Source: Burkholderiales bacterium (GTDB taxonomy: Bacteria; Pseudomonadota; Gammaproteobacteria; Burkholderiales; Burkholderiaceae_C). Taken from it: a DNA stretch of 64,000 bases. Location: positions 1 through 64,000 of the forward strand of contig QBMB01000006.1 of assembly GCA_003241965.1 (NCBI GenBank), read 5' to 3'. How positions within the stretch are numbered: the first letter of the stretch is position 1; the number at the start of each line of letters is the position of its first letter. Positions 8,165 through 18,314 of the stretch are shown piece after piece. The translations under genes were made by a program, and so were the position numbers. The notes beneath the pieces are model-generated. The model did not search any database. It saw only the letters and a program-made list of their open reading frames with translations, and was not told the origin of the DNA.

Positions 8165-8917
8165 ATGACGCTTGACCTCAACCTCTCCGACATTGCGCTC
8201 CAACCCGTTGAGGCGAATGCGCGCCCGCCGCTGATGCGCCTGACCGGCGCGGGCAAGCTCTACGACAAGGGCGCCACTCCGCGTGAGGCGCTTCGTTCGG
8301 TGGACCTGGACATTCACAAAGGGGAATTGACCGCCATCGCAGGGCCCCGCGGCTCAGGCAAATCGGCCTTGATGAAAATGCTCGGCTTGCTGGAGGCGCC
8401 CACCAGCGGCGGCTACCAATTTCTGGGCGTGCCCGAGCAGTCGTTGTCCCAAGAGCAGCGCCTGTGGCTGCGTCGGCGCTTCTTCGGCTTCGTACCACAG
8501 GCGTTCAACATGCTGCAAACCACCACGTTGCAAGGCAACGTGGCCCTGCCCCTGATGTACCGAGGCATGCCCATCGAACGGTGCCAGACGGCGGCCATGC
8601 GAGCACTGGCTTTGGTGGGGCTGGAAGATTGTGGGCACCGGATGCCGAGCGAGCTGGACTGCACGCAGCATGGAAAGGCCGCCATTGCGCGTGCACTGGT
8701 GTGCAATCCCAGCGTGCTGCTGGTGGACGAAACCAGTCTGGCCTCAGACCGGCCCTTGTGCCCCAACATCGGCACCCTGCTGGGCAAACTCAACAGCGAG
8801 AACGAACTCACGGTGGTGCTGGTGGCGCAGCCCGACAGTGCAGCCCGCTGGGCCCGACGCGTGATTCATGTGAACGGCGGTGCCATCGAGCACGACACCG
8901 GTGGTCGTCCGCACTGA
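8165..8917 (+). CDS. Degenerate MacB/LolD-like ABC ATPase without a permease partner
   Basis: A 250-aa ABC ATP-binding protein of the MacB/LolD type (MRLTGAGKLYDKG, ALRSVDLDIHKGELTAIAGPRGSGKS). Walker A is intact in its key Lys (GPRGSGKS, 60-67) and the Q-loop (VPQ, Q112) and Walker B Asp-Glu (LLVDE, 185-189) are present. However the ABC signature LSGGQ reads LDCTQ (164-168), the D-loop region has ETSLASD in place of EPTGALD, and the H-loop His is replaced by Gln (VLVAQPDS, Q222). The reading frame is fully open, so it is expressed or only recently decaying. No permease or membrane-fusion gene adjoins. It may bind but poorly hydrolyse ATP. An upstream TTG start (8024) is possible but the ATG gives the normal family N-terminus. 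Confidence 0.75.
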   Translation: MTLDLNLSDIALQPVEANARPPLMRLTGAGKLYDKGATPREALRSVDLDIHKGELTAIAGPRGSGKSALMKMLGLLEAPTSGGYQFLGVPEQSLSQEQRLWLRRRFFGFVPQAFNMLQTTTLQGNVALPLMYRGMPIERCQTAAMRALALVGLEDCGHRMPSELDCTQHGKAAIARALVCNPSVLLVDETSLASDRPLCPNIGTLLGKLNSENELTVVLVAQPDSAARWARRVIHVNGGAIEHDTGGRPH

Positions 8918-8929
8918 ACCCGGCAACAA

Positions 8930-10132
8930 CTACGCCGCGCGGGGTTTGACCAGCGCTGCCGCCTGTTTGGCGCGTGTGCGGGCCTGCTCCACATCCGCAT
9001 CAAACGCCAACGCCACGCCCATGCGCCGCTTGGTGAAACTTTCGGGCTTGCCAAACAGGCGCAGCTCGGTCTGCGGCACGCGCAGGGCGTCGTCCACACC
9101 GTCGAAGGCGATGCCGGTGGCGTCCACGCCGCCATAAATGACAGCGCTCGCGCCCGGGCTTTTGAGCGCGGTGGAGACCGGCAGGCCGAGGATGGCGCGG
9201 GCGTGCAACTCAAACTCGTTTTGCCACTGCGTGATCATGGTGACCATGCCGGTGTCGTGCGGGCGCGGGCTCACTTCGCTGAACCACACCAGGTCGCCCT
9301 TGACGAACAGCTCCACGCCATAGAGCCCCTGGCCGCCGAGGTCGTCGGTGACGGCCTGCGCAATGCGGCGCGACTCGGCGAGCGCAGCGGGTGTCATGGG
9401 ATGCGGCTGCCAGCTCTCCACGTAGTCGCCGCTGACCTGCACATGGCCGATGGGGTCGCAGAAATGCGTTTCAATCTGGCCGTCAGCGCCCAGTGCACGC
9501 ACGGTGAGCTGGGTGATCTCGTAGTCAAAATCGATGAAGCCTTCCACGATGATGCGGCCCGGGCCGACACGGCCGCCCGACATGGCGTAGTCCCAAGCCT
9601 TTTGCACATCGGCCGGGCCGTCGATCTTGCTCTGGCCCTTGCCGCTGCTGCTCATGACCGGCTTGACGATGCACGGATAGCCGATACCGCCGTCGATCGC
9701 CGCCTGCAACTCGTCCAGCGAATCGCAAAATTGGTAGGGACTGGTCGGCAAACCCAGCGATTCGGCCGCGAGGCGGCGGATGCCTTCGCGGTCCATGGTC
9801 AGGCGCGCGGCGCGTGCGGTGGGAATCACGCGCACCACACCGGCGGCCTCCAGCTCCTGCAGCATGGGCGTGGCAATGGCCTCGATCTCGGGCACCACCA
9901 GGTGCGGGCGCTCGGCCTCGATCAGCGCTTTCAGCTGCGCCGGATCGCTCATGGTGATGGTGCGCGCATGGTGCGCCACCTGCTGGCCCGGCGCGTTCTC
10001 GTAACGGTCCACCGCGATGGTTTCCACACCCAGGCGCTGCAACGCGATCAGCACCTCTTTGCCGAGCTCGCCGGAGCCGAGCAGCATGACCTTGGTGGCC
10101 GAGGGAGACAAAGGGGTGCCGAGCGTGGTCAT
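8930..10132 (-). CDS. purT: Formate-dependent phosphoribosylglycinamide formyltransferase
   Basis: A 400-aa ATP-grasp enzyme that makes formyl-GAR from GAR, formate and ATP in de novo purine synthesis, bypassing the folate-dependent PurN. Visible are the N-terminal nucleotide fold ([14 protein letters not shown]), the PurT-specific VPEIEAI motif, the ATP-grasp core ([35 protein letters not shown]) and the metal/substrate loop ([16 protein letters not shown]). Size and motif order match PurT rather than PurK (no CO2-type carboxylase features). It ends 12 bp from the convergent ABC gene and is 26 bp downstream of psd, so the two may be co-transcribed. Confidence 0.95.
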   Translation of the reverse strand: MTTLGTPLSPSATKVMLLGSGELGKEVLIALQRLGVETIAVDRYENAPGQQVAHHARTITMSDPAQLKALIEAERPHLVVPEIEAIATPMLQELEAAGVVRVIPTARAARLTMDREGIRRLAAESLGLPTSPYQFCDSLDELQAAIDGGIGYPCIVKPVMSSSGKGQSKIDGPADVQKAWDYAMSGGRVGPGRIIVEGFIDFDYEITQLTVRALGADGQIETHFCDPIGHVQVSGDYVESWQPHPMTPAALAESRRIAQAVTDDLGGQGLYGVELFVKGDLVWFSEVSPRPHDTGMVTMITQWQNEFELHARAILGLPVSTALKSPGASAVIYGGVDATGIAFDGVDDALRVPQTELRLFGKPESFTKRRMGVALAFDADVEQARTRAKQAAALVKPRAA

Positions 10133-10158
10133 GTGCGGTTCCTGTGGAATGAAAAAGA

Positions 10159-11010
10159 TCAGAGCGCGTCGCCCATGGCTTCGCCCAGGCGCACGGTGTT
10201 GCCGGGGGCCCAGTCGGGATTGAACGTGATGGTGTCGCGCGGCCAGAGCAGTACGACGGTGGAGCCCAGCAGGAAACGGCCCATCTCGTCGCCGCGCTGG
10301 AACACCACCGGTGCATCGTCGTAGTTCCAGGTGCGCACCTCGCCCGGGCGCGGCGGGTTCACCACGCCGTGCCAGGTGGTGGCCATGCTGCCCACGATGG
10401 TGGCGCCCACCAGCACCTGCACAAACGGCACGGTGGTCTCGCCCACCTGCAGGTCAAACACGCACACCACACGTTCGTTGCGCGCGAACAGGCCGGGCAC
10501 GCCAAGTGCTGTGGCCGGGTTCACCGAGAACAAATCGCCCGGCACGTGGATCATCTGGCGCAGTTGACCACCGGCCGGCATGTGGATGCGGTGGTAATCC
10601 TTGGGGCTGAGGTAGATGGTGGCGAACGAGCCGTGGTCGAACAACCCCGCCAGTTCGGCATCACCACCGACCAGCGCCCGCGTGCTGTAGGTGTGGCCCT
10701 TGGCTTGGTAAATCTGGTCGCGCGCAATCGTGCCGAACTGACTGATCGCACCGTCCACCGGACACACAAAGGCGGCGTTGGCCAGCGGGCGCACGCCGGG
10801 TTTCAGGGCACGCGTGAAGAATTCGTTGAAGTTGCCGTAGACCGTGGGGTCCGGGTTCGCAGCTTCGGCCATGTTCACGCCGTACTTGCGAATGAAACGG
10901 CGGATGATCCACTGCGTGATGCCACCCCAGCGGCTGTTGGCCACCCAACCACCGAACACGGTGAGCGCACGTTTCGGAAACAGGTATTGCAGGGAAACGG
11001 CGAAGGACAT
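10159..11010 (-). CDS. psd: Phosphatidylserine decarboxylase proenzyme
   Basis: A 283-aa Psd that decarboxylates phosphatidylserine to phosphatidylethanolamine at the inner membrane. The self-cleavage site LGST is at 248-251, where Ser250 becomes the pyruvoyl group of the alpha chain. Other family motifs are [26 protein letters not shown] (catalytic Asp), [13 protein letters not shown] (His/Asp) and FARNERV. Length is typical. The ATG at 11010 gives the conserved start [15 protein letters not shown]. Divergent from the NodI-like ABC gene with a 97-bp shared promoter gap. Confidence 0.95.
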   Translation of the reverse strand: MSFAVSLQYLFPKRALTVFGGWVANSRWGGITQWIIRRFIRKYGVNMAEAANPDPTVYGNFNEFFTRALKPGVRPLANAAFVCPVDGAISQFGTIARDQIYQAKGHTYSTRALVGGDAELAGLFDHGSFATIYLSPKDYHRIHMPAGGQLRQMIHVPGDLFSVNPATALGVPGLFARNERVVCVFDLQVGETTVPFVQVLVGATIVGSMATTWHGVVNPPRPGEVRTWNYDDAPVVFQRGDEMGRFLLGSTVVLLWPRDTITFNPDWAPGNTVRLGEAMGDAL

Positions 11011-11107
11011 GGTGGGTGAGGCTGAGAAGACAAGACCCTGGCGGGCAGCCCCGCATTGTAGGGGCCGACCCCGGCCACACCCGGCCAGGCGGGCACAATG
11101 CCGCACC

Positions 11108-12043
<936 letters not shown>

Positions 12044-12046
12044 ACC

Positions 12047-12877
12047 ATGAACAACACAGCCGTTGCAACCGCGCCATCGCCTTGGTCACCACCGCAAATG
12101 TCGATGCGCTGGTGGCCCGTGTTTTTGCGCAACCTGCTTGTCTGGAAAAAGCTCGCCATTCCCAGCCTGGTGGGCAACATCGCCGAGCCGCTGATGTGGC
12201 TGGTGGCCTTTGGCTACGGCATGGGGGCGCTGGTTGGCCAGGTCTCCATCAACACGCCACAGGGTGTGGTGGCCGTGCCCTATATCCTGTTTCTCGCCAG
12301 CGGCAGCATCTGCATGAGCGCGATGAACGCGGCCAGCTTCGAAGCGCTCTACTCGGCGTTCTCACGCATGCACGTGCAGAAAACCTGGGACGGCATCATG
12401 AACGCGCCGGTGAGCCTGGACGATGTGGTGATGGCCGAAATGCTGTGGGCCGGCTTCAAGGCCTTGTTCTCGGTCACGGCCATCATGGGTGTGATGCTCG
12501 CGCTGGGCATCAGCCATTCCCCCAAGTTGTTGCTGGCGTGGCCGGTGCTGCTGGGGGTGGGCATCACGTTCTCGTGCATCGCCCTGGTGTTCAACGCCCT
12601 GGCCAAGGGCTACGACTTCTTCACCTACTACTTCACGCTGTTCCTCACGCCGATGATGTTCCTCTCGGGCGTCTTCTTTCCGCGAGAACAACTGCCGGTG
12701 GTGGTGCGCCACATTTCAGACTGGCTGCCGCTGACCAACGCGGTGGAACTGGTGCGGCCTCTCTTCATGGACCAATGGCCTGCGCAGCCCTGGCTGCATG
12801 CGGGCGTGCTGCTGGTCTACACCGTGGCAGCGTTCTGGCTGGCCCTCGCACTCACGCGCAAGCGCTTTGCCAAATAA
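12047..12877 (+). CDS. NodJ-type ABC-2 permease
   Basis: A 276-aa inner-membrane permease with about six predicted membrane segments and the ABC-2/NodJ signatures NIAEPLMWLVAFGYGMG and FLSGVFFPREQLP. It starts 3 bp after the NodI-like ATPase stop and should form the transmembrane half of that exporter. The N-terminal 25 residues are polar, then a membrane-proximal amphipathic stretch (RWWPVFLRNLLVWKK) typical of this family. Substrate unknown. Confidence 0.88.
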   Translation: MNNTAVATAPSPWSPPQMSMRWWPVFLRNLLVWKKLAIPSLVGNIAEPLMWLVAFGYGMGALVGQVSINTPQGVVAVPYILFLASGSICMSAMNAASFEALYSAFSRMHVQKTWDGIMNAPVSLDDVVMAEMLWAGFKALFSVTAIMGVMLALGISHSPKLLLAWPVLLGVGITFSCIALVFNALAKGYDFFTYYFTLFLTPMMFLSGVFFPREQLPVVVRHISDWLPLTNAVELVRPLFMDQWPAQPWLHAGVLLVYTVAAFWLALALTRKRFAK

Positions 12878-12960
12878 CCTGGCCCCCACGCTCCGCCGCT
12901 TCGCGGGTCGCTGCCCCCCGAGGGGGCTGGCCTTGCTTGGGGCGGCCCAGCGCTGCGGCC
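12878..12960. repeat. GC-rich hairpin-forming intergenic repeat
   Basis: The gap after the NodJ-like gene holds CCCCCACGCTCCGCCGCTTC, CCCCCCGAGGGGGC and GGGGCGGCCCAGCGCTGCGG, several short hairpins in a row. Similar CCCCTCAAGGGG-type hairpin clusters lie at 39555-39645 and 43180-43310. These look like the GC-rich palindromic intergenic repeats frequent in Comamonadaceae and may act as convergent terminators here. Confidence 0.5.
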
Positions 12961-12966
12961 TTCCCT

Positions 12967-13221
12967 TCAGTGAACCAACTGCAAGGCGGGCTGAGCGTCG
13001 CAGTACAGCTCGGCGCCCGAATCCATGAACTCTTCGGCTTCGATCACGGCGTCAAAGTCGCGGGCGGCCGCAAAGATTTTGGGGATGAGCGGCTTGTCCA
13101 GTGGGCGGCAGATGCGCTGACGCAGGCCGCGCAGGTTGGCGCTGGACTCCATGGCGTGGATCACGGCTTCCGGATCAAGCATGAGGACGAAGGGGTTGAG
13201 GCGGCTGGACGTGGTGGACAT
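12967..13221 (-). CDS. Conserved-looking hypothetical protein (84 aa)
   Basis: A short acidic protein beginning MSTTSSRLNPFVLMLDPEAV, with ESSANLRGLRQRICRPLDKP in the middle and a C-terminus rich in Asp/Glu/Ala. There is no signal peptide or membrane segment. A good ribosome binding site (AGGAG, 7 bp before the ATG) and a 163-bp leader support that it is real. I do not recognise a family; the ICRPLDKP segment and the repeated acidic pattern could make it a small regulatory or binding protein. It is transcribed towards the NodIJ genes and separated from gcs2-type ligase by the leader. Confidence 0.6.
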   Translation of the reverse strand: MSTTSSRLNPFVLMLDPEAVIHAMESSANLRGLRQRICRPLDKPLIPKIFAAARDFDAVIEAEEFMDSGAELYCDAQPALQLVH

Positions 13222-13384
13222 GGTGGGCTCCTGGGGGAATGCAGTGGGTGTTTCAAATCGGATGTCGATGAAACAAACTGTAAAGGGCACCCTTTGAGAC
13301 GTTAAGTCGGCGCAGCCCCATTCCCTCTGTAAGAAGTTGCCTGACACGGCGTGCAAAACCCCTACAAGCACCACGTGACCGAGG

Positions 13385-14509
13385 TCACGGCCCGCTGCGC
13401 AGCGCCTCCACGCTGGCACGCACCACCGACTGCACGCTGCCCGATTCCTTGTACTGGTTGCGCAGAAAGGTGGCGTGGTTGCCCACACGGCCGGCCGTGC
13501 GCTCGATCTCGTCGAGTGCGGCCAGCGAGTTCAGCGCCAGGCCGTGTGGCGCGAGCTGGCGCAGCGTGGCCAGGATGTCTTCGCGGATGCTGATCTGCTC
13601 GCGCGTCTTGGGGTTGACCATCATCCCGTCCAGCCCGAAGCGGCAGGCCTGGAACCGGTTGTAGGTGTAGACGAGGTAGTCGTCTTCTTCGGGTGGCAGC
13701 TCGCGGCGTTCCAGCAGATGGCGGCACAGGGCTTGCAGGTAGCAGGCCAGGCCGGCGGCGCGTTCCACCGTGAGCGGTGTGTCGCACACACGCAGTTCGA
13801 TCGTGCCGTACTCGGGCTTGGGCCGGATGTCCCAGTAGAAGTCCTTCATGGACTTGACCACACCGGTGCTCTCCATCTTGGTGAAGTACACGTTGGCGAA
13901 TTCGTCCCAGCTCAGCGTGAACGGCGCGCGCCCGCTGAGCGGAAACGCAAACACCGAGTTCAACCGCGCCGAGTCGAACAGCGTGTCCACGCCTTGCGAA
14001 AACGGCGACGAAGCCGAGAGCGCAATGAAGTGCGGCACATAGCGGTTCAGCGAATGCAGCAGGAACAGCGCCTCATCGGCGTTGGAGCAACCGATGTGCA
14101 CGTGTTGCCCGAACACGGTGAACTGCTTGGCGAGGTAGCCGTACAGACCCGAGAGCTCCTGGAAGCGCGGCTTGGAGAAGATGCGCTGCTCGAACCAGCG
14201 CTGGAACGGATGTGTGCCGCCGCCCGCGATCTCGATGTTGAGCCGGTCGCCTGCGTGCACCAGCGTGTTTCGGATCTGCTGCAACTGCGCCAGCAGCGGG
14301 CCGTGTTCGCGCTGGATGTCGGTGGCGATCTCGATCATGCTTTGCGTCATCTCGGGCGTGACCACGCCCGGAAACGGTTTGCGCCGCAGCAGCTCCAGCA
14401 GATCGTTGGCGCTGCTGGAGAGGTCAAGGTCGTAGGTGTTGACGAGCTGCAGTTCGAGCTCCACGCCCATGGTCAGCGAATCGGACGATTTGAATGTTTC
14501 CAACGGCAT
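13385..14509 (-). CDS. ybdK: GCS2-family carboxylate-amine ligase (YbdK-like, weak glutamate-cysteine ligase)
   Basis: A 374-aa member of glutamate-cysteine ligase family 2. Motifs: [11 protein letters not shown] (N-terminal metal/ATP strand), [34 protein letters not shown] (metal-binding His/Gly), and [22 protein letters not shown] (substrate Arg/Glu). E. coli YbdK has only weak GCL activity, so the physiological substrate is uncertain; an authentic GshA is expected elsewhere. The start ATG lies 1 bp from the 272-bp inverted-repeat element, which therefore constitutes its 5' leader and separates it from the antiporter gene upstream on the same strand. Confidence 0.85.
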   Translation of the reverse strand: MPLETFKSSDSLTMGVELELQLVNTYDLDLSSSANDLLELLRRKPFPGVVTPEMTQSMIEIATDIQREHGPLLAQLQQIRNTLVHAGDRLNIEIAGGGTHPFQRWFEQRIFSKPRFQELSGLYGYLAKQFTVFGQHVHIGCSNADEALFLLHSLNRYVPHFIALSASSPFSQGVDTLFDSARLNSVFAFPLSGRAPFTLSWDEFANVYFTKMESTGVVKSMKDFYWDIRPKPEYGTIELRVCDTPLTVERAAGLACYLQALCRHLLERRELPPEEDDYLVYTYNRFQACRFGLDGMMVNPKTREQISIREDILATLRQLAPHGLALNSLAALDEIERTAGRVGNHATFLRNQYKESGSVQSVVRASVEALRSGP

Positions 14510-14510
14510 T

Positions 14511-14782
14511 GGAGCTTGCCTTTCAGATATTTGGGGTCACGCGAACTGGTTTTCGGGATGGGATGCAAGGCGCGAATTCCAAGGCAAGGCTGGACGCCTT
14601 GCCTGAATTCGCAACGCAGCAGACCGCCCGAAAACCAGTTCGCCCTCCGGGTTGGGGCGAAATCGGGCGATTTGCCCACCAAGCTTCTTGCGTGGGCCAC
14701 CGGCCCACGCTGCGAACCGTTGGCGAGCAACTCATCCCGATTGCGCCCCAACGTGATCTCAAATATCTGAAAAGCAAGCTCC
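14511..14782. repeat. 272-bp nested inverted-repeat element (MITE-like)
   Basis: The whole gap between antiporter and ligase is one symmetrical structure. Outer terminal repeats 14511-14540 and 14753-14782 match at 27 of 30 positions as inverted copies. Inside, a left hairpin has perfect 17-bp arms (14541-14557/14627-14643) enclosing a further near-perfect pair (14572-14590/14596-14612). A right hairpin has arms 14651-14667/14736-14752 (16 of 17) enclosing GCGTGGGCC-N3-GGCCCACGC (14690-14710). No coding frame or target-site duplication is evident. The right terminal repeat ends at the first base of the antiporter stop codon (in plus-strand terms 14782-14784). Confidence 0.7.
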
Positions 14783-15969
14783 TACTCCTTGGTGACGTGG
14801 GTTTCGTGCGCAGTCATGAGCGCGCGCTGCGTGACCACGGGTCCGAGCAGCTCTTGCACCAGCATCATTCCGGCCATGGCCGCGAGCACCTCCGTCGCAG
14901 GCGCGAAGCCGTAAAGCCGGCTTTGCTCGATCAGCAGGATGGCAAACGCCGACATGGGCGTGAGCGCCAGGCCGGTGAGCAGGCCCTTGCGCTCGGTGAT
15001 GCCCGAGAGGCGCGCAGCCACCAGGTTGCAGCCCACCTTGGAGGCCGTGCGCACCGCGATCAACAGCAGGCCCATGAGCAGGCCGGCGCCCACGTCGGCC
15101 CAGTTGAGCAGCGAGGCGATGTAGACGAACAGGAACACCGACAGCAGGTCGCCCGCGGTGCCGAAGTCGCGCTGCGCGTTGGTGAGGTGCACACGCCGCT
15201 CGCGCGCCACGATGCCGAAGGACAGTGCGGCCAGCAGCGGCGAGAGCTTGAGGCCGTAGGCAGCCGTGGTGAGCAGCAGCACGGCCAGCGCAAACACCAC
15301 CGTGACGCCACGCTCGTGCGTGCTGCGCTGGCGCAGCAACCAGGGCACGGCCACACCCAGCAGCGCGCCAATGGCGATCGAGGTGGCCACCACATACATG
15401 CTGCCGAAGGCTGCCAGCACCAGATCGCCCGATGTGCTGAGGGTCCAGTAGCCCACCACCAGCTTGAGCGCCACCACCGACAGCATGCAGTTGATCGCGC
15501 ACAGGTGCAGCACACGCTCGGTCACCTGGCCTGCGCTGCGCAGCTCGTTGGCCACGCGCACCACGCCGGCAGGTGAGGCCGAGATGGACAGCGCTGCAAT
15601 GATGAGGCGGTGGTCCACCGGCAGGTCGAACCAGCCGCTCACCCAGTAAATGAGGCCGAAGGTGACGATGGATTCGACCACGCCGAGCGCCAGCATCCAG
15701 GGGTTGTGGCGGAACCAGCGCAGGTTGATGCGGTAGCCGAGTTCGAACAACACCAGCGACAGCGCCACGTTGGCGAGAAACGGCAAGCCGGGTACATCGG
15801 TGGTGAGGCCGGGCAAGTTGACCAGGCCGCCCAACAGGCCCACCGCCACATAGCTGGTGACGCGCGGAATGTGCCAGCGCTCGAACAGCAGCTCGGCCAG
15901 GAACCAGGCCAGCAGCAGCACCAGCGGCCAGGCGATGGACTGCAACAGAAAAGCGAAATCGGTGACCAT
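14782..15969 (-). CDS. Cation:proton antiporter (CPA2/KefB-like membrane domain)
   Basis: A 395-aa integral membrane protein with about 11-12 hydrophobic segments of the Na+/H+ exchanger fold. Recognisable features are RVTSYVAVGLLGGLVNLPG near the N-terminus, FELGYRINLRWFRHNPW, SISASPAGVVRVANELRSAGQVTERVLHL (the unwound-helix region) and TPMSAFAILLIEQ. There is no C-terminal TrkA-N domain, so it is a short, membrane-only member. Ion specificity cannot be read from the sequence. Start at ATG 15969 gives a short N-terminus before the first membrane helix. Its last codon abuts the inverted-repeat element. Confidence 0.83.
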   Translation of the reverse strand: MVTDFAFLLQSIAWPLVLLLAWFLAELLFERWHIPRVTSYVAVGLLGGLVNLPGLTTDVPGLPFLANVALSLVLFELGYRINLRWFRHNPWMLALGVVESIVTFGLIYWVSGWFDLPVDHRLIIAALSISASPAGVVRVANELRSAGQVTERVLHLCAINCMLSVVALKLVVGYWTLSTSGDLVLAAFGSMYVVATSIAIGALLGVAVPWLLRQRSTHERGVTVVFALAVLLLTTAAYGLKLSPLLAALSFGIVARERRVHLTNAQRDFGTAGDLLSVFLFVYIASLLNWADVGAGLLMGLLLIAVRTASKVGCNLVAARLSGITERKGLLTGLALTPMSAFAILLIEQSRLYGFAPATEVLAAMAGMMLVQELLGPVVTQRALMTAHETHVTKE

Positions 15970-16117
15970 GGGCAGTCTCTCCAGGATGGGGTCTGTGGGG
16001 TGGTGACCTCAGGGGCACAGACACCCCGGGGTCAACAGGCAAACCGGCATCAGCGTGGCGCTGACTTGTACACCGGGGAAATGACAGAGTGGCGGCCAGG
16101 TTGGCCACCGCGAGGGT

Positions 16118-17029
16118 TCAGGCAGTCCGGCCAGACAGTGCGTCTTGCGGCTTTTCGACCGCGAACCGCGTCCTGAGTTCAGGCAGGCCCAGCTCGTCGA
16201 GCACCTGCGTCAGTCGCTGCCGGGCGCGATCACTGGCACCGTGTCGGTCGTCGGCCATTCTACGGGCCAGGATCAGCTCGTTCTTCATGGAGTGCTCCCA
16301 CCCCACGAGCTCGGTCACCGTCACGCTGTAACCATTCGCTTCAAGCTGCAGGCAACGCAGCACGTTGGTGATCTGGCTGCCGAACTCGCGCGTGTGCAGC
16401 GGGTGGCGCCACAACTCGGCCAGCGGCGAGCGCGACAGGCTCAGCGCTTTGTGCTGGCGCAGCACACCGGCCACCTCGGCCTGGCAACACGGCACCAGCA
16501 CCATGTGGCTCGCGTGTTTGGCCAGGCCAAACGCAATCGCGTCGTCGGTGGCGGTGTCGCAGGCGTGCAGCGCCGTCACCACGTCGATGCGCGCTGGCAA
16601 GCCCGGGTGAGTCAGCGCCTCCTGCACCGTGCTGGCCAGAAAGTCCATGCGCTCAAAGCCCAGCCGGGCCGCCAGCGCGCGCGATTTGTCCACCAGCTCC
16701 GCGCGGGTTTCCACACCGGTCACGCGCCCCGTGGCTTTGGACTTGAAGAACAGGTCGTACAGGATGAAGCCCAGGTACGACTTGCCGGCGCCATGGTCGG
16801 CCAGCGTCACATCACCACGCGCGGCCAGCACCTCGGCCAGCAGCGGCTCGATGAACTGCACCAGGTGGTAGACCTGCTTGAGCTTTCGCCGCGTGTCCTG
16901 GTTGAGCTTGCCCTCACGGGTGAGGATGTGCAACTCCTGCAGCAGGGCCACCGACTGGCCTTCGCGCAGCTCGGGCAGTTGCTCCTGCAGCGTGGGCGTC
17001 GGGCGGGGTGGGGGTTTGAGTTTGACCAT
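16118..17029 (-). CDS. SAM-dependent methyltransferase (Methyltransf_32-like)
   Basis: A 303-aa soluble protein with motif I DHGAGKSYLGFILYDLF (around residue 100), followed by TGVETRAELVDKSR (acidic ribose-binding loop), VTALHACDTATDDAI and VLVPCCQAEV. The HACDTATD and PCC motifs are characteristic of the PF13679-type methyltransferases; the substrate is not established for bacterial members. The N-terminal 90 residues are helical and charged. Start ATG 17029 follows a purine-rich stretch; an upstream extension would be non-coding-like. Divergent from srkA with a 57-bp gap. Confidence 0.78.
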   Translation of the reverse strand: MVKLKPPPRPTPTLQEQLPELREGQSVALLQELHILTREGKLNQDTRRKLKQVYHLVQFIEPLLAEVLAARGDVTLADHGAGKSYLGFILYDLFFKSKATGRVTGVETRAELVDKSRALAARLGFERMDFLASTVQEALTHPGLPARIDVVTALHACDTATDDAIAFGLAKHASHMVLVPCCQAEVAGVLRQHKALSLSRSPLAELWRHPLHTREFGSQITNVLRCLQLEANGYSVTVTELVGWEHSMKNELILARRMADDRHGASDRARQRLTQVLDELGLPELRTRFAVEKPQDALSGRTA

Positions 17030-17086
17030 CGGGGGATGATAGGTGTGCGCACCCGGCGTGGCGGTCAGCAACGGTGACAATCCACC

Positions 17087-18145
17087 ATGACATTGCCCAT
17101 GAGCCTCGACGCCGCCAGACCGGCCGACCACCCCTACAGCGCCTTGACACCCGACGTGGTGCAGGACGCGCTGGCCAGCATCGGCCTGTGGGGCGACGGC
17201 CGCATGGCAGCGCTCAACAGCTTCGAGAACCGCGTCTACCAGATTCACCTGGAGTCACCCGTGGACGGCCACGCCCAGGTGGTGGCCAAGTTCTACCGGC
17301 CCGGGCGCTGGAGCGATGCCCAGATTGCCGAGGAGCACGCGTTTGCACTGGAGCTGGTGCAGGCCGAGATACCCGCCGTGCCCCCGTTGGTGGTAAACAG
17401 TGCCACCCTGCACCACTTCGGCGGTTTTGCGTTCGCGGTGAGCCCACGCCGCGGCGGGCGCCGGCCCGAGCTCGAAAACTTCGATGTGCTGGAGTGGATC
17501 GGCCGCTTTCTGGCGCGCATCCACAGCGTGGGCGCCGCCCGGCCTTTTCAGGTGCGCCCGGCGCTGGACGCCGCCAACTTCGCGCGTGAGCCCCGCGACT
17601 GGCTGATGGAACACGCCGCCGTGGCCCCCGAGGTGCGCACCGCGTGGGCCGCGGCGCTCGAGGAAGCCCTGGCGCTGATCGAAGCCCACCCGGTGCTCAA
17701 GCCGGGCGCGCCGCTGCAAGAGGACGGTATCCGGCGCATCCGCCTGCACGGCGACTGCCACCCCGGCAACATCCTCTGGACCCCCGAAGGCCAGCCCGAC
17801 GCCGGACCCCACTTTGTAGACCTTGACGACGCACGCACCGGCCCGGCCGTGCAAGACCTCTGGATGCTGCTCTCGGGCGACCGGCGCCAGCAGACGCAGC
17901 AGCTCGGCGCACTGGTCGACGGCTACGAACAGTTCCGCCCTTTCGACCGGCGCGAGCTCGCGCTGATCGAGCCGCTGCGCACGCTGCGCCTCATCCACTA
18001 CAGCGCCTGGGTCGCGCGCCGCTGGGACGACCCGGCCTTTCCGATCAACTTCCCGTGGTTCGGCAGCCGCGACTACTGGCAAGGCCAGGTGGACATGCTG
18101 GTCGAACAGATCGAGGAAATGCAGGCCGAGCCCTTGATGGCTTGA
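17087..18145 (+). CDS. srkA: Stress response serine/threonine kinase (SrkA/YihE-like)
   Basis: A 352-aa aminoglycoside-phosphotransferase-fold kinase. Visible motifs are NSFENRVYQI (nucleotide loop), VAKFYRPGRW (ATP-binding Lys), EEHAFALEL, the catalytic loop RLHGDCHPGNIL and the metal-binding FVDLDDARTGPAVQDLWML. These match E. coli SrkA, a cytoplasmic kinase that counteracts stress-induced death by an incompletely known mechanism. In E. coli it precedes dsbA; that link is absent here. A second in-frame ATG four codons later (17099) is also possible. An 18-bp palindrome assigned to the following PEP-CTERM gene begins 16 bp after the stop. Confidence 0.88.
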   Translation: MTLPMSLDAARPADHPYSALTPDVVQDALASIGLWGDGRMAALNSFENRVYQIHLESPVDGHAQVVAKFYRPGRWSDAQIAEEHAFALELVQAEIPAVPPLVVNSATLHHFGGFAFAVSPRRGGRRPELENFDVLEWIGRFLARIHSVGAARPFQVRPALDAANFAREPRDWLMEHAAVAPEVRTAWAAALEEALALIEAHPVLKPGAPLQEDGIRRIRLHGDCHPGNILWTPEGQPDAGPHFVDLDDARTGPAVQDLWMLLSGDRRQQTQQLGALVDGYEQFRPFDRRELALIEPLRTLRLIHYSAWVARRWDDPAFPINFPWFGSRDYWQGQVDMLVEQIEEMQAEPLMA

Positions 18146-18160
18146 GGCCCGCCTGGGGTG

Positions 18161-18177
18161 TGTCGGGTTTTCTGACA
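18161..18177 (+). promoter_or_regulatory. Shared upstream palindrome of PEP-CTERM gene 1 (candidate enhancer-binding site)
   Basis: TGTCGGGTTTTCTGACA, extended by one matching base on each side (GTGTC...GACAC). The same 17-bp pattern precedes PEP-CTERM gene 2 (19222-19238) and gene 3 (51750-51766, minus strand). Here it ends 139 bp before the -24 GG, farther than in the other two. The assignment as a binding site for a sigma-54 activator such as PrsR is inference. Confidence 0.6.
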
Positions 18178-18314
18178 CCGCTCCTGGCCGCTCGATTCAC
18201 CGCCGGCAAATGCCAGCCGTGGCGCCTCGAGCGCTTGTGAGATTGCTCACGGAATGGAACGCTTCTGCGACCTTTATGGCGTCAATGGACCTCTGACGGT
18301 CTGGAATTCTTCGC

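Noticed and set aside
14511..14782. CRISPR array or attenuator-type riboswitch in the repeat-rich gap
   Set aside because: Repeats are inverted and nested, not regularly spaced direct repeats; no spacer-like units and no known riboswitch core.
18281..18299. GTCAATGGACCTCTGACGG as a nearer copy of the PEP-CTERM palindrome before gene 1
   Set aside because: GTC and GAC are 11 bp apart instead of 9 and the interior does not match; the copy at 18161 fits the consensus better despite greater distance.
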